Assembly (NCBI RefSeq): GCF_052161615.1
Contig: NZ_CP197417.1
Location: 620,001 to 684,000, forward strand
DNA from: Aeoliella sp052161615
Lineage (GTDB): Bacteria > Planctomycetota > Planctomycetia > Pirellulales > Lacipirellulaceae
Reading direction: 5' to 3'
DNA length: 64,000 nucleotides
Shown here: in pieces, positions 31,494-40,052 of the stretch
Layout of the letters: the number at the start of each line of letters is the position of its first letter
How positions within the stretch are numbered: the first letter of the stretch is position 1
Notes under the pieces: generated by a model
Databases searched by the model: none
What the model saw: only the letters and a program-made list of their open reading frames with translations
What the model was told of the DNA's origin: nothing
Made by a program: the position numbers and the translations under genes

Positions 31494-31834
31494 CGAAGGT
31501 ATCCTGCGGGCTAAAGTATCGCGTAAGGGAAAGGAGAGGCCAACGAGTACCACCTCGTCGGGTCCCGTTTTGTGTTAGCGCGACAGAGATTAGAAACTGC
31601 CACCCGGGGGGTCAATGTCACCCTCCACGGTGCTAGCATGGAATTGTTGCATTCGGAGTGAGCTTCCAGATTGCGAGCTTCAGCGCAGCCCCCAGCGTCC
31701 CCTTCGAAACTTGGTCAGCCCAAGTTGCTACTCATCGAGCGATCGAAACCTGTTACACTGCTGGCTTCGCCCCTCCCAAATCAACGCTCTAGGCACCCGC
31801 CCACTGGGTCGGTCCCTGCCGCCGCTCTTGTGTG
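31494..31834. other. Divergent intergenic region, 341 bp
   Basis: It lies between the leftward aminotransferase and the rightward ExbD gene. On the minus strand TTGGCC and GATACT are spaced 17 nt and could drive the aminotransferase. On the plus strand TTACACT near 31,753 is a possible -10 for ExbD. Unlike most gaps it contains no recognisable copy of the dispersed repeats. No gene is seen. Confidence 0.5.
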
Positions 31835-32248
31835 ATGAACGACGCTCGCAATCGCAAACCGGTCTCGATGAACATGACGCCGATGATCGACGTCGTGTTC
31901 CTGCTGATTATTTTCTTCCTGGTCAGCAGCCATCTGGTGCAGCAGGAGACGCAGCTCGAACTCGATTTGCCGCTCGCCGTAACCGGCGCTGAAGCGGCCG
32001 AGGAGGGAGGGAAGCGGGTCACCATCAACCTCAAGGCCGATGGTACGGTGCTCCTGGGGGCCAGCGAGGCGACGCTCGAAGAACTTGACGGCCGGTTGGC
32101 TTTCGAGCGCGAGCGAACCAGCGAACCGCTGGAAGTCCGCATCCGCGCCGACGATGGCATCCCCTTCGGCGAGGTGAAACCGGTGCTGGTGGCTTGCGCG
32201 AAGGCCGGCATCTGGGACGTCCGTTTCGCCGTCGTCGAAGAGAAGTAG
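31835..32248 (+). CDS. ExbD/TolR-family protein 1
   Basis: This 137-aa protein has the ExbD layout: a short cytoplasmic N-terminus, one span (MNMTPMIDVVFLLIIFFLVS) with the conserved proton-carrying Asp in the MIDVVFLL motif, and a periplasmic domain of about 95 residues. It works with an ExbB-type channel, most likely the gene at 16,631-17,395. A GTG directly before the ATG could also start it. The next ExbD gene follows after 29 bp. Confidence 0.92.
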   Translation: MNDARNRKPVSMNMTPMIDVVFLLIIFFLVSSHLVQQETQLELDLPLAVTGAEAAEEGGKRVTINLKADGTVLLGASEATLEELDGRLAFERERTSEPLEVRIRADDGIPFGEVKPVLVACAKAGIWDVRFAVVEEK

Positions 32249-32277
32249 GTAGAGGAGAAGTAGGTGGAGAAGAAGTA

Positions 32278-32721
32278 ATGGCCAACTGGCGACACCCCCG
32301 CTTTCAGCAGCATTCCACCGAACTGTCCATGACGCCGATGATCGACGTCGTGTTCCTGCTTATGGTGTTTTTCGTTTGCACTGCGAGTTTCAAGGCGGCG
32401 GAGCTGGTCCTGCCTTCGAACTTGCTGGTGAGTAGTTCCGCGACGGTGGACGTGCCGATCGAACCCCCCGATGATTTGGAGCGGATCGTGATCGAGATCG
32501 GAACGACCGACTCTGGTGTCGCTTGGCGGGTGAACGACCAACCCACCGCGACTCGCGACCAACTGCGTGAGCTGGTCGAGGCAATCGCGAGCGTCGATAG
32601 CACGCTTCCTGTGGTCATCGACTGCCAGGACGCGGTACCCCTGGCCGAGGCAATCTCGGTATACGACCTCGCGCGATCCTTGGGACTTGAAAAAGTACAA
32701 TTCGCGGCGGACGCGGAGTAA
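32278..32721 (+). CDS. ExbD/TolR-family protein 2
   Basis: This 147-aa second ExbD paralogue has MTPMIDVVFLLMVFFVCTASF with the conserved Asp and a periplasmic domain with IVIEIGTTDSGVAWRVNDQP. Two different ExbD proteins in tandem suggest a heteromeric complex. Upstream, GAGAAGTAGGTGGAGAAGAA gives an A/G-rich ribosome-binding region. Its TAA stop overlaps the ATG of the TPR gene (TAATG), indicating translational coupling. Confidence 0.92.
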   Translation: MANWRHPRFQQHSTELSMTPMIDVVFLLMVFFVCTASFKAAELVLPSNLLVSSSATVDVPIEPPDDLERIVIEIGTTDSGVAWRVNDQPTATRDQLRELVEAIASVDSTLPVVIDCQDAVPLAEAISVYDLARSLGLEKVQFAADAE

Positions 32722-35249
32722 TGTTGAAGAGTCGCACACGCATTTCGAGCATCCCAATAGCCGACGACCTACGCGTCGTCGGAAGGAGTTGTCGTAGCGC
32801 TCTTCCGACGACACGTAGGTCGTCGGTTAGTTTCTGCGTTCAACTCGTAGTAATTCTTCTGATCAGTGTTAACTCATTTAGTCGGAGTTGCGCCTCCAGT
32901 CCCGAGCAGCGTTACGTCGCGTACCTTCGCGAGCAAGGGATGACCAGGCTTGCCGAGTTGTATTGCCGCGAGCAACTAGCGTCGGGAAAGCTCGATCCTC
33001 GTCAGGAAGTCGAGATGGCGATCGAGTTGTCGCTGGTGGCCGTGTCGCAGGCGTACGATGCGCACGAGGGGACGCGGGGCACTTACTGGCAGGCGGCGCA
33101 CGAGGCGATTGCTCCGTGGCTCGCCGCGCAGCAGCCGTTTAGTTTGCTTGCCGAGTTACAGGAAGGACTCAACCTGCTGGCCGAGGGGGAACTTGCGCAG
33201 CTTGAACTCATGGGCCGCACGGATCCGTCCACGACCCAGCAAATACAAACGCGTCTTCGCACCGCAATTGCAACGCTCAAAACCGTGGCCGACCAGGTCG
33301 AGACACAGCGTCGGCAGCTTGCGATGGGGCAGGTGCGTGAGGACGCTGCGCTCGACGAGCTCACGCTGGTCGGTTTGGAGCGAAGCGTCGCGCTGGAGCT
33401 GGCCCGCGCGTATCGATTGCAAGGACTCAGCTACCCAGCGGGCTCTGCCGATCGTGTGAATGCGCTGCAGCAAGCGGCCGAGTCGCTCGCGACGCTCTCG
33501 GCCGCCAAGCCCATCGACGGGCTCACTTGGCGGGCTCGGGTGGCGCTCGTCGAATCGCTCGCCGAGCTCAACCAAACCGAGCAAGGGTTGGGCTTGATCA
33601 ACAAATGGAATGCCGAAGAGCCCCCTCGCGACGTGGCTGCCGAGCTTTTGGCGGCCGGTGCGAAGTTGCTGGCTAAGGCAGGACGCGCCAGCGAGGCGCA
33701 GGATCGACTCGCGGCGGTTCCGCCGGGGACGTCGTCGGCGGTGGACCTCGCGCGACTGGAGCTACTGCTTGCATCGAGCGCCGAGGAATCGAGCGAGATC
33801 GAGACGCTGCTCACCGCCATTCGTTCGCGCCATGCACCACGCTACGTACGCCAAGCCGAGGCGATGGTGGGCGAGCGATTCGCAGCATCGGGTAGCGCCA
33901 CGTCGGGCGTCGGGAAGCTGCACGCCGCCGAGCATTTTTACCATGCGGGACAACTCTCCGCGGCGATCGCCGCGTACGACGAAGCGGCCGAGATGTTCCG
34001 CAACGAACAAAATCGCGACCGCGCGTTCGCCGCCGAGCGGTCGGCAGCCGCGGTGATGCAGAAGGGGGGGCGGTACCAAGAGGCGGCGGAGCGTTTCCGT
34101 CGGCTTGCGCTCGCCTCGGTCGATCGCGACGATTCGGCATTCGATCATCGCGAAGCGGTGCTCTCGCTGGCGATGCTCGCCCGCGAGACGTCGGGGGAAG
34201 AGTCCCAGAAGGCCCTCGCCAGTTACTTGGAGCTTTGCCGCGAGCATTTGAGCCACTGGCCCGAAGGAAGCACCTCGCCCGAGGTGCGTTGGTGGCTCGC
34301 GCAGGCGCTTGCCGCTCGCAAGCAGTGGCAGGCAACGCTCGCGGTGCTGTCGGAGGTGTCCCCCACGACGCCCCACTACGAAGAAGCGACGGCGCTACTC
34401 GCCACCGCGTATCGCGAGCAGATCGCCGCGACTACGGATACCGCGGAACGCGAAAAATTGATTCGCGAAGCGGTCGCTAGGCTGCAGCCTGCGATTGTCG
34501 GGACCGGAGACTCAGTGGGCTGGCCGCGAGAGTGGAGCGACGCGCAGCGTTCCTGCGCCATTGAACTTGCCAGATTGATGCTTGATTCGGGCAGCGCTAA
34601 TTACGCCGAACAACTTCTGACAATGTCGCTCAAAGGACAACCTACCGCCACTGCCGAGTACAAGGATCGAGCTACACCGATCCTTGCTATGGCGCTGGTG
34701 TCGGGTGGAAAAACGGGCGACGCGATCGCGCTACTCAAGTCAACCGCACGGGGAGAGGGAACCACCACATCGCTTGAGCCTCTTGCCGAACGACTCGTCA
34801 AACAACTAGGCGAGTACTCGGCCGCTCAGGTGTCGAGGCGCACCGAACGCGCGGCGATCGGGCAGTTGTTGCTTGCCGTGCTCGACGTGGCGGGTGGTAG
34901 TTCCAGTACGTGGAAGCTACCGGCCGACCGGTACCGCGCAGCAGCGCTGGCGGCGGTCGACAACACGGACGAAGCCCGGGCGATGTACCAATCGCTCGTA
35001 AAGCAGTTTCCCAAGAACGGCGACCTCCAAGAAGAGTACGCCGCGATGCTCGCCGGTTCGACCGCCCTGGCCGACCGCCAAGCCGCCCTCGATGCCTACG
35101 CCATCATCGAAACCGCCACCCAACGAGGAAGCGACCGTTGGCACCGCGCCCGCAAGGCACGCATCGAACTGCTAACCAACCTCGGCCGTCAAGACGAGGC
35201 GGAGAAGCTGCGGAAGCTGACGCAGTTGCTAGGTGGAAGTAAGAATTAG
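32721..35249 (+). CDS. Large secreted or anchored TPR protein
   Basis: This 842-aa protein starts at the ATG overlapping the ExbD stop. Residues about 13-36 (IADDLRVVGRSCRSALPTTR) are encoded by an inverted pair of J palindromes, which pushes the hydrophobic signal/anchor to residues about 38-55 (FCVQLVVILLISVNSF). The rest is helical TPR-like solenoid with repeated Ala/Glu/Leu-rich units, probably periplasmic. It belongs to the Exb group as the partner of the two ExbD proteins. An internal start after the repeat would give a conventional signal peptide but lacks a ribosome-binding site I can see. Confidence 0.8.
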   Translation: MLKSRTRISSIPIADDLRVVGRSCRSALPTTRRSSVSFCVQLVVILLISVNSFSRSCASSPEQRYVAYLREQGMTRLAELYCREQLASGKLDPRQEVEMAIELSLVAVSQAYDAHEGTRGTYWQAAHEAIAPWLAAQQPFSLLAELQEGLNLLAEGELAQLELMGRTDPSTTQQIQTRLRTAIATLKTVADQVETQRRQLAMGQVREDAALDELTLVGLERSVALELARAYRLQGLSYPAGSADRVNALQQAAESLATLSAAKPIDGLTWRARVALVESLAELNQTEQGLGLINKWNAEEPPRDVAAELLAAGAKLLAKAGRASEAQDRLAAVPPGTSSAVDLARLELLLASSAEESSEIETLLTAIRSRHAPRYVRQAEAMVGERFAASGSATSGVGKLHAAEHFYHAGQLSAAIAAYDEAAEMFRNEQNRDRAFAAERSAAAVMQKGGRYQEAAERFRRLALASVDRDDSAFDHREAVLSLAMLARETSGEESQKALASYLELCREHLSHWPEGSTSPEVRWWLAQALAARKQWQATLAVLSEVSPTTPHYEEATALLATAYREQIAATTDTAEREKLIREAVARLQPAIVGTGDSVGWPREWSDAQRSCAIELARLMLDSGSANYAEQLLTMSLKGQPTATAEYKDRATPILAMALVSGGKTGDAIALLKSTARGEGTTTSLEPLAERLVKQLGEYSAAQVSRRTERAAIGQLLLAVLDVAGGSSSTWKLPADRYRAAALAAVDNTDEARAMYQSLVKQFPKNGDLQEEYAAMLAGSTALADRQAALDAYAIIETATQRGSDRWHRARKARIELLTNLGRQDEAEKLRKLTQLLGGSKN
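32756..32826. repeat. Inverted pair of J palindromes inside the TPR gene
   Basis: AATAGCCGACGACCTACGCG (from 32756) and its opposed copy CGACGACACGTAGGTCGTCGG (to 32826) flank a 20-nt centre. They lie in frame within the first 36 codons of the TPR gene. Confidence 0.8.
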
Positions 35250-35463
35250 TCGCGGATCTGCACGGATCGAATCGCGGATACTCGCGGATTGGGGTAAAGC
35301 TCTTCGGCACCCTACCGCCCGACGAACATATTGCAACTTGCTTCCGAGTGTTGCTAGGCTTGTTTTCATCCGCGATCGTCCGCTTAAATCCGCGCCCATC
35401 CGCGACTAATTCTTTCAACCACGGTCCTTACGGGCCCCGCTCGCTGGCTTACCTGCCCGCTGT

Positions 35464-35469
35464 TACACT
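35464..35469 (+). promoter_or_regulatory. Possible -10 element directly before the start codon
   Basis: TACACT ends 6 nt before the ATG at 35476, so transcription may begin at or next to the A of that ATG and yield a leaderless mRNA. No good -35 is visible. A K palindrome (CCACGGTCCTTACGGGCCCC, 35419-35448) lies just upstream. Confidence 0.35.
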
Positions 35470-35475
35470 ATGCCG

Positions 35476-36663
35476 ATGGACGCAGGGCCCTCGATCACTA
35501 CCGAACTCAAACTCGCCGGCGAGCGGATTGCGCTCGTGGGGCGGCTTGCCAGCATGTCGCGGGTGGAGGCTGATAAAGTGGTCACCGCGCATGGCGGCGT
35601 GCTGCAAATCAAGGCCGATGAGTCGACGACGCTGCTCGTGAAAGGGGACGATACCCGCGTGGCCGACGTCGTGGGCGATTTGCCGGACGCGGTTCGCGAG
35701 CGTGTGGCGTCGGGGCTCGTGACGCTGGTCGACGAAACGCAACTCTGGCGGCGCGTGGGGCTGGTAGACGAAGAGGTTGGCGTCAGTCGGCTTTACACGC
35801 CGGCGCTGCTTGCCGAGATGGTGAAGGTCGATTCGCGGACCATCCATCGCTGGCACCGGCGAAGCTACTTGCAGCCGGTGTGCGAAGTCCGCAAGCTTCC
35901 CTATTTTGATTTTGCCGAGGTTCGCGTCGCTAGGCGTTTGGCGGAGCTCGTGCATGCCGGCGTGTCGCTCGCCAGTATCGACCGTCAGATGACGCAGCTG
36001 GTGAAGCTCGCGCCCGACGTCGAGCGCCCGCTCGCCGACCTGTCGATCGTGGTCGAAGGGGGAAAGATTTTCCTCCGCCGCGGTGCCGATCTCACCGAGC
36101 CAAGCGGGCAGCTTCTAATTGACTTCGACGCCCCGCCGGCCGACACGCTCGCGATGCCGGAGATCCCGAGCCTTGCTGGCACCACCGAGCGCGCGGGGGA
36201 TATCACGCCGCTGACCACCGATGATTGCCGAGATGCGGCGATGGATCTGGCCGACCGTGGCGAGCTGACCGCGGCGCTCGAACTCTACCGCGGCGTTTTG
36301 CTATCCGGCGAGGCCGATCCCGAGGACCATTTTCTGGTCGCCGACCTCTTGTATCAACTTGGCGACCTGACCGCCGCCCGCGAGCGGTACTTCATGGCGA
36401 TCGAACTCGATGAAGAGTACGACGAAGCCCGCGTGAACCTGGGCTGCGTGCTATTGGAGCAGGGCGACATGAAGAACGCCGCCGAGGCATTCCGCGGCGC
36501 CCTCGAAGCCAACCCCCAACTGGCCGACGCGCACTATCACTTAGCCAGCACCCTCGACCGCCTCGGCTACGCCGAACAAGCCCGCGACCACTGGCAACGC
36601 TTCTTGCATCTCGCGCCCGAAAGTCCTTGGGCGGAAGAGGCGCACGAGCGGTTGGGGGAGTGA
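35476..36663 (+). CDS. BRCT-like, MerR-like HTH and TPR fusion protein
   Basis: This 395-aa protein combines three parts. Residues about 8-90 resemble a BRCT domain (GERIALVGRLASMSRVEADK, VTAHGGVLQIK, TTLLVKGDD). Residues about 103-170 look like a MerR-type winged HTH (LYTPALLAEMVKVDSRTIHRW, then a wing and FAEVRVARRLAELVHAGVS). Residues about 250-395 hold four TPR units (AALELYRGVLLSGEADPE, YFMAIELDEEYDEARVNLGC, AFRGALEANPQLADAHYHLA). It may be a DNA-binding regulator with a protein-interaction tail. ATG 35470 is an alternative start; 35476 suits a leaderless transcript. Confidence 0.75.
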   Translation: MDAGPSITTELKLAGERIALVGRLASMSRVEADKVVTAHGGVLQIKADESTTLLVKGDDTRVADVVGDLPDAVRERVASGLVTLVDETQLWRRVGLVDEEVGVSRLYTPALLAEMVKVDSRTIHRWHRRSYLQPVCEVRKLPYFDFAEVRVARRLAELVHAGVSLASIDRQMTQLVKLAPDVERPLADLSIVVEGGKIFLRRGADLTEPSGQLLIDFDAPPADTLAMPEIPSLAGTTERAGDITPLTTDDCRDAAMDLADRGELTAALELYRGVLLSGEADPEDHFLVADLLYQLGDLTAARERYFMAIELDEEYDEARVNLGCVLLEQGDMKNAAEAFRGALEANPQLADAHYHLASTLDRLGYAEQARDHWQRFLHLAPESPWAEEAHERLGE

Positions 36664-36710
36664 TGGGAAGCGGGAGTTCGGCAGTGGGAAGCACTGAGAG
36701 GCTTGTGCAG

Positions 36711-36741
36711 TAATAGCCGAGGACCTACTGGTCGTCGGAAT
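36711..36741. repeat. J palindrome copy
   Basis: AATAGCCGAGGACCTACTGG followed by TCGTCGGAAT is a diverged J palindrome in the gap after the BRCT-MerR-TPR gene. Confidence 0.6.
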
Positions 36742-36785
36742 GAACTCCAGCTAGCAGCTCGTCATTCTCAATCTATTCACTGCAC

Positions 36786-37337
36786 TCAAGGCCCAGGCCA
36801 CCGCGGCGGGGCGCGGCGGCTCGTCGTTGGGTAGACCACCTGCTGGAGGGGCTGGAAGGTCGTCACGGTCGGGGCGTAGCCGGCTTGCTGCACTGGGTAC
36901 GTTTGCTGCACGGGGTAGGCCTGTTGGGCAGGGTACGCCGCCTGGTAGGTCGTTGGGGCGCTGGCAGTGTAGGTTGCCGGCGCGGGGTTGTAACTCGTGA
37001 GCGACGGGGCTGGCATCGTTTGGCAGTTGCCGCACGCACAAGGGTTGCAGCCACAGCTGGGGAGCGTGGGTGGGCAGACGGGCTGCGTGGGAATCACCGG
37101 CATGGCGACCACCGTGGGCTGCGGCGCGGGGCGGCCACACATCCAGTCGCATAGTCGGAGTATGCAGCAACGCCGCGGGGGCTCGACCACCATCGGGGGA
37201 GGCGAAATAACAGGCGGGCAAGCGGGTGCCACGTACGTCGGTGGCGCTGCGGTGACGCCATACTGCGCGCTAGCGAAGTTCGATGGCAACCAGGAGATCA
37301 AGCCCAGGAGAGCTACGCCGAGTAGGAAGCGATGCAT
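36786..37337 (-). CDS. Secreted Pro/Tyr/Cys-rich protein
   Basis: This 183-aa protein has a signal peptide (MHRFLLGVALLGLISWLPSN...ASA), a proline-rich Cys-containing middle (PSCGCNPCACGNCQT and RRCCILRLCDWMCG) and a repetitive C-terminus of YPVQQTYPVQQ units. It is probably exported and may be disulfide-linked in the envelope; similar proline/tyrosine-rich secreted proteins are common in planctomycetes. GAGGACG lies 5 nt upstream of the ATG at 37337. The extension to a shadow frame ending at 36751 is not coding. Confidence 0.65.
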   Translation of the reverse strand: MHRFLLGVALLGLISWLPSNFASAQYGVTAAPPTYVAPACPPVISPPPMVVEPPRRCCILRLCDWMCGRPAPQPTVVAMPVIPTQPVCPPTLPSCGCNPCACGNCQTMPAPSLTSYNPAPATYTASAPTTYQAAYPAQQAYPVQQTYPVQQAGYAPTVTTFQPLQQVVYPTTSRRAPPRWPGP

Positions 37338-37987
37338 GAACGTCCTCGTTCGCTGAATGTTTTTTGCACTCTCGGCGACAACCGTCGAGAGCTGCTAGCG
37401 ATGCCTGCCGTCCGATTCATGGCGAAGCCTGAATCGGAAAGACAACGAACCAAACCGACGAAGCTAACAAGACAAAGTTGCCGGTCTTAATACGCAAGAA
37501 GTCGAGAAGTGTGCGCCGAGCCCGTTCGTGGGGAGAATTCTGAAAGCACGCAATCTGAAAGCTACGGGGCGAACGTGAGTTGCTTTTCCGTCCTTAACCC
37601 TACCACGGCCCGCACGACGAACAACTGCTGGCAAGCCGGAATTACAGCCCGCCCAGCAGATTCGGCCCGCAAAATCGGCATACCCCGCAGGCCTTCGTGG
37701 TTTGCTAGCGATGGACACGGGCCGTTTCTTGTAGCCGGACTCGCAAGAGTTCGGGCGAGGAGGACTTAGCCACCGATGCACACGGATGGCAAGAAACCGG
37801 AGGCCGTAGGTGGCTTGCCCGCGAATGACGCGAATGTTCGCGAAGGAAGAGTGAAGCTCAAACAGTTTCCTGAAAGGAAACCACATCAGAGTGAAGGGTT
37901 AGCGGACGCGAGGAACGAGCCGTAGCGCCACCCTGGTAGAGACTTCGTATTTCATTCGCGGCAATTCGCGTCATTCGCGGGCAACTT
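37338..37987. other. Spacer of 650 bp without a convincing gene
   Basis: Near 37,410-37,440 lies CCGATTCA...TGAATCGG, a short palindrome in the leader of the secreted protein. A REP2 palindrome (37731-37754), an E-type fragment (CCGATGCACACGGATGG) and two inverted GCGAATGACGCGAATGTTCG-type copies (about 37,815-37,850 and 37,950-37,985) follow. A leftward frame at 37,464-37,886 crosses these repeats and looks non-coding. Confidence 0.65.
37731..37754 (+). repeat. REP2 palindrome with GTAG head
   Basis: GTAG followed by CCGGACTC-GCAA-GAGTTCGG forms a hairpin with a GCAA loop. An inverted pair of the same family lies at 57169-57232. Confidence 0.75.
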
Positions 37988-38713
37988 TCACTTCACCGCC
38001 CCGAACGCGGCGAAGCACGAGTTCTTGTGCAAGAGTTCCACCCGAGAGAATCCTACCGCCCGCAAGAGATCGAGCTGATAGGTCACGGGGCGTGGGGAGT
38101 CTTCGCGGTCGATGTAGTCAAACACGCGGTCGCGGTACTCTTCGCCACCAAGCGAAGTAAGGTACTCGCCATAGCGGTGCCACATCATCTGGTCGACAGC
38201 CGGCGTTTCCTGCGTCACCAGATCGGTAATCCAGACGCTGCCGCCGGGGCGGAGGAGCTGGTAAATCTTCGCGAAGGCCGTGTGCCAGTCGTTGTCGTCG
38301 CGCAGGTGATGTAGCACCGCGGCGGCGAGGATTACGTCGAACGACTCCGGCTCGAGTTTCGCGGTGCGAAAGTCGCCCACCAGCTTGGTCTGCGTCCCGC
38401 CGTTGACTTCGGCGACTCGCGCGGCGGCCCGTTCGACCATCGGCTCGCTGAGATCCACGAGCACCGCATCAAAGTCGCGGCCGAGCTCGAGTCGGAGTTT
38501 CAGCGTGTTGTTGCCCGCCCCGCAACCGATGTCGAGCACCCGGCGAAGATGGGGTGTCGTCGCGATGGCGGCCCGCGTGATCAGCTCCATCGCCAGCGGG
38601 GCGTCGATCGTCGCGGCCTGTCCCGTTTCGAGGTTCGAGAATCGCTCGACATCGGCGTCAAACCGCTCGCGGATGTCCTCAAGGGTCGATTTCTGGTCGA
38701 GTGGCCTGGGCAT
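37988..38713 (-). CDS. Class I SAM-dependent methyltransferase
   Basis: This 241-aa enzyme shows motif I VLDIGCGAGNNTLKLRLE (residues about 59-76), an acidic post-I segment (DAVLVDLSEPMVERAAARV), motif II FDVILAAAVLHHLRD and motif III LLRPGGSVWITD. The N-terminus ERFDADVERFSNLETGQ precedes the fold. The substrate is unknown. I start at ATG 38713 (MPRPLDQKST) with AGGA upstream, not at 38767, which would overlap the divergent promoter region. Confidence 0.88.
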   Translation of the reverse strand: MPRPLDQKSTLEDIRERFDADVERFSNLETGQAATIDAPLAMELITRAAIATTPHLRRVLDIGCGAGNNTLKLRLELGRDFDAVLVDLSEPMVERAAARVAEVNGGTQTKLVGDFRTAKLEPESFDVILAAAVLHHLRDDNDWHTAFAKIYQLLRPGGSVWITDLVTQETPAVDQMMWHRYGEYLTSLGGEEYRDRVFDYIDREDSPRPVTYQLDLLRAVGFSRVELLHKNSCFAAFGAVK

Positions 38714-38849
38714 GATGGATTCCTGGGGATTGCAGAGGACTAGCTCGCCGCGATCACGACCGACCATCTCCGTGCGAGGTTCATGATTTTCAAACCCCCG
38801 CCGATGCGTTACAATCCCCGATCATCCGCTGCCGCACCCCGGCTTGGTC

Positions 38850-38874
38850 CAACGACACGTAGGTCGTCGGCTAT
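38850..38874. repeat. J palindrome copy
   Basis: CCAACGACACGTAGGTCGTC followed by GGCTATT lies between a TACAAT sequence at 38810 (possible -10) and the start of the YkgJ-type gene, so it would sit in its leader RNA. Confidence 0.65.
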
Positions 38875-38903
38875 TTCGCACCCGTCCACTTCAGATACAC
38901 ACT

Positions 38904-39353
38904 ATGGCCGCACCACTTGCTTTCGGTACCAAGAAGATCAAGCGCGAGGATTTGCCCAAGGATGGCAATCTGTGCGAGTACTGCACGGCCAAGTGCTGCC
39001 ACTACATCGCCGTGCCTTACGAGGCACCCGACTGCTTTGAGGACATGGAGTACATCCGCTGGATCGTGCTGCATCACAACGCGACCTACTTCAAGGACGG
39101 CGACGATTGGTACCTGCTGGTGCACACGGTGTGCGAGAAGCTGCAGGACGACTACCGCTGCGGCATCTACGAGAACCGCCCCCAAATCTGCCGTGATTAC
39201 ACGTTCGACAACTGCGAGTATGACGAAGACTGGACCTACGACTTCTACCTGGAGACCCACGAGCAAGTGTGGGAATACAGCGAAGCGTGCTACAAGTCGA
39301 AGGGTAAGAACATCCGCAGTAAGAAACCAGATCTGCTGCCGGTGATGGCGTAG
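38904..39353 (+). CDS. YkgJ-type cysteine-cluster protein
   Basis: This 149-aa protein has the CxxxxCC and CxxY-type metal-binding pattern of the YkgJ/UPF0153 family: LCEYCTAKCCHYIAVP at residues about 23-38, HTVCEKLQDDYRCGIYENRP around 82-101 and ICRDYTFDNCEY after it. These Cys probably bind zinc or an iron-sulfur cluster. The function is unknown. The ATG at 38904 gives MAAPLAFGTKK. The stop is followed 4 bp later by a REP3 palindrome. Confidence 0.88.
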   Translation: MAAPLAFGTKKIKREDLPKDGNLCEYCTAKCCHYIAVPYEAPDCFEDMEYIRWIVLHHNATYFKDGDDWYLLVHTVCEKLQDDYRCGIYENRPQICRDYTFDNCEYDEDWTYDFYLETHEQVWEYSEACYKSKGKNIRSKKPDLLPVMA

Positions 39354-39357
39354 GCGC

Positions 39358-39381
39358 GTACAACGGAATTTATTCCGTTAC
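39358..39381. repeat. REP3 palindrome
   Basis: GTACAACGGAATTTATTCCG followed by TTAC, the same palindrome as at the end of def. Confidence 0.75.
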
Positions 39382-39435
39382 TGGCCGGGAAGAGTCGCGG
39401 GTTTTTGGGGAACACTAGTCTTCGCTAATAAAAGC

Positions 39436-39918
39436 ATGTCCAAGTCAGCCTTTGTTGAATTCAGAGGGCATGGATTCTGGGCATACGATGTCGCGGTGGG
39501 GACGCTTTTCAAGCACGTAATTGATCACGCTGTTCCTCTCGCTCCAGGCGATGGATGGCTTGATCACCTTATCCAGAAATGGCGCTTCAATGCGGTTGTC
39601 GCCGACTGCGGATTGTATTTGGACGACTCCTGGTCCCCACATCAGCTGAAGACGGTTGATGGCCTGTTACAAGACGCTTGTGTGACACTTCAGCAACAAG
39701 ATCACTTCACCGCCGAAGAAATGTACGGGTGGGATATCTTGGATGGGCAGGGCGTGTTTGATCGTGGGCACGATGGCTACGATTCAGCTCCTGCTATCTT
39801 GCTTGGCGAGGCAATTCGGAAGTTGTTGGAAGGCACGCTCGAACCAGCTCCGGAAGGCACTTGGTGGTTCTATGGCGTTCCTGAGGGTCGGTCGACGATG
39901 AAGATGCGAACCAATTAG
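39436..39918 (+). CDS. Hypothetical protein, 160 aa, lower GC
   Basis: I do not recognise the family. The protein begins MSKSAFVEFRGHGFWAYDVA and is a soluble, aromatic-rich globular domain (WLDHLIQKWRF, YGWDILDGQGVFDRGHDGYD, WWFYGVPEGRS). Its base composition and codon use are noticeably less GC-rich than hisS or the upstream gene, which suggests recent transfer. The size and isolated position resemble immunity-type proteins of polymorphic toxin systems, but no toxin gene is nearby. D and E repeats flank both ends. Confidence 0.65.
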   Translation: MSKSAFVEFRGHGFWAYDVAVGTLFKHVIDHAVPLAPGDGWLDHLIQKWRFNAVVADCGLYLDDSWSPHQLKTVDGLLQDACVTLQQQDHFTAEEMYGWDILDGQGVFDRGHDGYDSAPAILLGEAIRKLLEGTLEPAPEGTWWFYGVPEGRSTMKMRTN

Positions 39919-40052
39919 CGAAGATTAGCGCCCGCGAGTGTTCCCTGCCTCAATCCGCGTCGATCCGCTAAAATCCGTGACGATCCGCGACTGATTCTCT
40001 CCCAAGCTCCCCCCAAGCTTACGCTGGGGGCACAAGACTGTTGAAGACTGCC

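Noticed and set aside
37464..37886. Leftward 140-aa frame
   Set aside because: It runs through REP2, E and GCGAATGACGCG repeats, has no ribosome-binding site and an Arg/Pro-rich composition typical of a non-coding frame.
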